Positions 63,201 to 64,000 of a DNA stretch of 64,000 nt are shown one piece after another. The DNA lies in NCBI GenBank assembly GCA_034509925.1, contig CM067527.1:13170501-13234500 (forward strand). The letters are read 5' to 3'. The stretch is from Hirudinaria manillensis. Its lineage: Eukaryota; Annelida; Clitellata; Hirudinida; Hirudinidae. Positions within the stretch are counted from its first letter, which is position 1. Each line of letters starts with the position of its first letter. The notes beneath the pieces are model-generated. The model was not told the origin of the DNA. It was given only the letters and a program-made list of their open reading frames with translations, and ran no database searches. The position numbers were made by a program, and so were the translations under genes.

Positions 63201-63760
63201 GTTTCTTTCAAAACCCAGCTTTGTCCGCTACATAAATTGATCGAACCCACATAAATTGATTGAACCTAACCATTGCAGGCATTCAAAAGCACTGGCATGA
63301 AGCCTTTCCTACACTGACAGATACCAGTTTGGAACAAACTTAAGTTGATAGATTCACATTTGTCCTCTTGACACCTTCCATTGTTACGACTGCAATCTGG
63401 AAATCACCCAGAGTTCCAAAATGACAGACTAATTGTAGTTTTTTGAAGAAAGTGTCAAAAGATAATTTACATATAAAAATGTCTGCATCAATCTCATTAT
63501 ATCACAGGGAAGAAACAAAGTTCTTCTGAGAAAAGAGGTCCAGCTTAAATATTGGCACTTCCCAGTACAAAAGTATAGTGCTTTTATTCAAATTATTACC
63601 ATTAAACAAAAAAACCTAGAAAAACCTTTCAAAACAAAAAGAAAATAACTTCTAATGTTGCACGTAACTCCGCTGAGACCACGGGGGCATTTCTGGCATT
63701 TAGTGGGATATTCCATGCACGAAAGTCCTATTGATGTTACTTTTTCCAATTTTGAATAAT
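56794..63760 (-). CDS. single-pass membrane protein with tandem calcium-binding EGF domains, 5' end outside window
   Basis: Twelve exons in the window: 63760-63650, 63396-63271, 63105-62989, 62595-62467, 62103-61978, 61823-61695, 61486-61358, 60941-60810, 60640-60506, 60369-60238, 59484-59320, 56852-56794; all introns phase 1; 496 codons with stop. The first is Cys-rich (CQKCPRGLSGVTC), the second a plain EGF, the third opens Asp-Thr-Asp-Glu-Cys, and seven more open D-[IV]-[DNE]-E-C with Asn/Asp and Tyr/Phe at the calcium-EGF positions (SYECKC, SYSCIC). Then come an acidic stem, one membrane helix (ILIYLAVVICGLLGMVLICF) and a tail of only about 20 residues (RPSAKRFANYVGRQ). Calcium-EGF arrays are rigid rods for adhesion or ligand binding. 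It is not a seven-helix adhesion GPCR, since only one helix is present. The last exon lies behind a 2.5-kb repeat-filled intron and is the least certain. Confidence 0.85.
57201..58225. repeat. nested tandem repeats and segmental duplication in the last EGF-gene intron
   Basis: A 22-bp unit (TCATTCATGTAATTCACTTT plus AA) is repeated about 4 times at 57265-57350 and about 10 times at 57570-57775. Each array is preceded by an AAT tract and ACAATTTAAATGTAAAACAT. Each is followed by AT palindromic stretches and the same flank (AATTACATATATACATGAGT) at about 57442 and 58162, so the whole block was duplicated. Confidence 0.9.
58869..58889 (+). repeat. interstitial TTAGGG run
   Basis: Three units in the same 2.5-kb intron. 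Confidence 0.85.
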
Positions 63761-64000
63761 CTTTAAAAGCAGGTCGTTTTTATAAAATTTACGAAATGAA
63801 ACATAAAATTTGGTCACTCAGACTGAAATTGGGGTTAAACTTAAGCCTATGTCTATAGGGACAGGGGACTATTTTCCTTGTGCTCATGATGATGCCAAGA
63901 ATATAGAGATTAAAAATGGATTATAGATTAAAATCGTTAAATCAGGTTTTCAATATTTTTTTAGGGTCTAAAAAGCAATGCTTTTTATCATAATACTAAT
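63761..64000 (-). other. intron of the EGF-repeat gene at window edge
   Basis: AT-rich. The phase 1 acceptor at 63761-63762 shows that coding sequence continues beyond the edge. Confidence 0.6.

Overview
The window is animal nuclear DNA. It is AT-rich, its genes are split into many short exons, and the proteins recognised include an ERG-type potassium channel, tandem calcium-binding EGF domains, a Ly6 domain, a death domain and a TNF-receptor cysteine domain. Several short interstitial runs of TTAGGG fit a TTAGGG-telomere animal, which argues against most insects. I read it as an invertebrate metazoan and cannot name the phylum. Gene models were built by hand: splice sites were chosen so that reading frame, intron phase and family conservation agree.

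Layout. 0.2-4.2 kb, minus: a small three-exon receptor with a single BCMA/TACI-like cysteine-rich domain. 6.2-9.9 kb: decayed remains of a Merlin-type (IS1016/ISXO2-like) DNA transposon with internal direct and tandem repeats. 11.0-14.7 kb, plus: complete ALG1 in 12 exons. 15.9-16.3 kb, plus: orphan single-exon ORF meeting the end of the next gene tail to tail. 16.3-24.3 kb, minus: complete ERG (Kv11) channel in 15 coding exons without a PAS domain. 27.5-30.7 kb, plus: PRELID3/slowmo in 6 exons, with its 3' end overlapped by an unresolved minus-strand locus. 32.1-32.8 kb, plus: secreted Ly6/three-finger-domain protein. 34.4-37.1 kb, plus: 915-residue single-exon coiled-coil/ZU5-like/death-domain protein resembling DTHD1. 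37-49 kb: gene-poor, with short orphan ORFs, one poorly resolved minus-strand spliced gene near 43 kb, microsatellites and minisatellites. 49.6-55.6 kb, plus: an unrecognised 497-residue cysteine-rich, probably GPI-anchored protein made of duplicated modules. 55.6-56.2 kb: a small possible gene. 56.8 kb to beyond the right edge, minus: a single-pass membrane protein with tandem calcium-binding EGF domains, N-terminus outside the window.

The neighbours do not form one pathway. ALG1 and PRELID3 are housekeeping genes, ERG is an ion channel, and four genes encode secreted or membrane proteins with disulfide-rich ectodomains (TNFR-like, Ly6, modular Cys protein, EGF protein). The two most original items are the BCMA-like receptor, whose cysteine spacing and three-exon plan mirror vertebrate TNFRSF17, and the modular cysteine-rich protein, whose repeated module keeps both cysteine spacing and intron phases. 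A genome-wide trait visible here is the high share of splice donors with T at position +3 (GTTAG-like).
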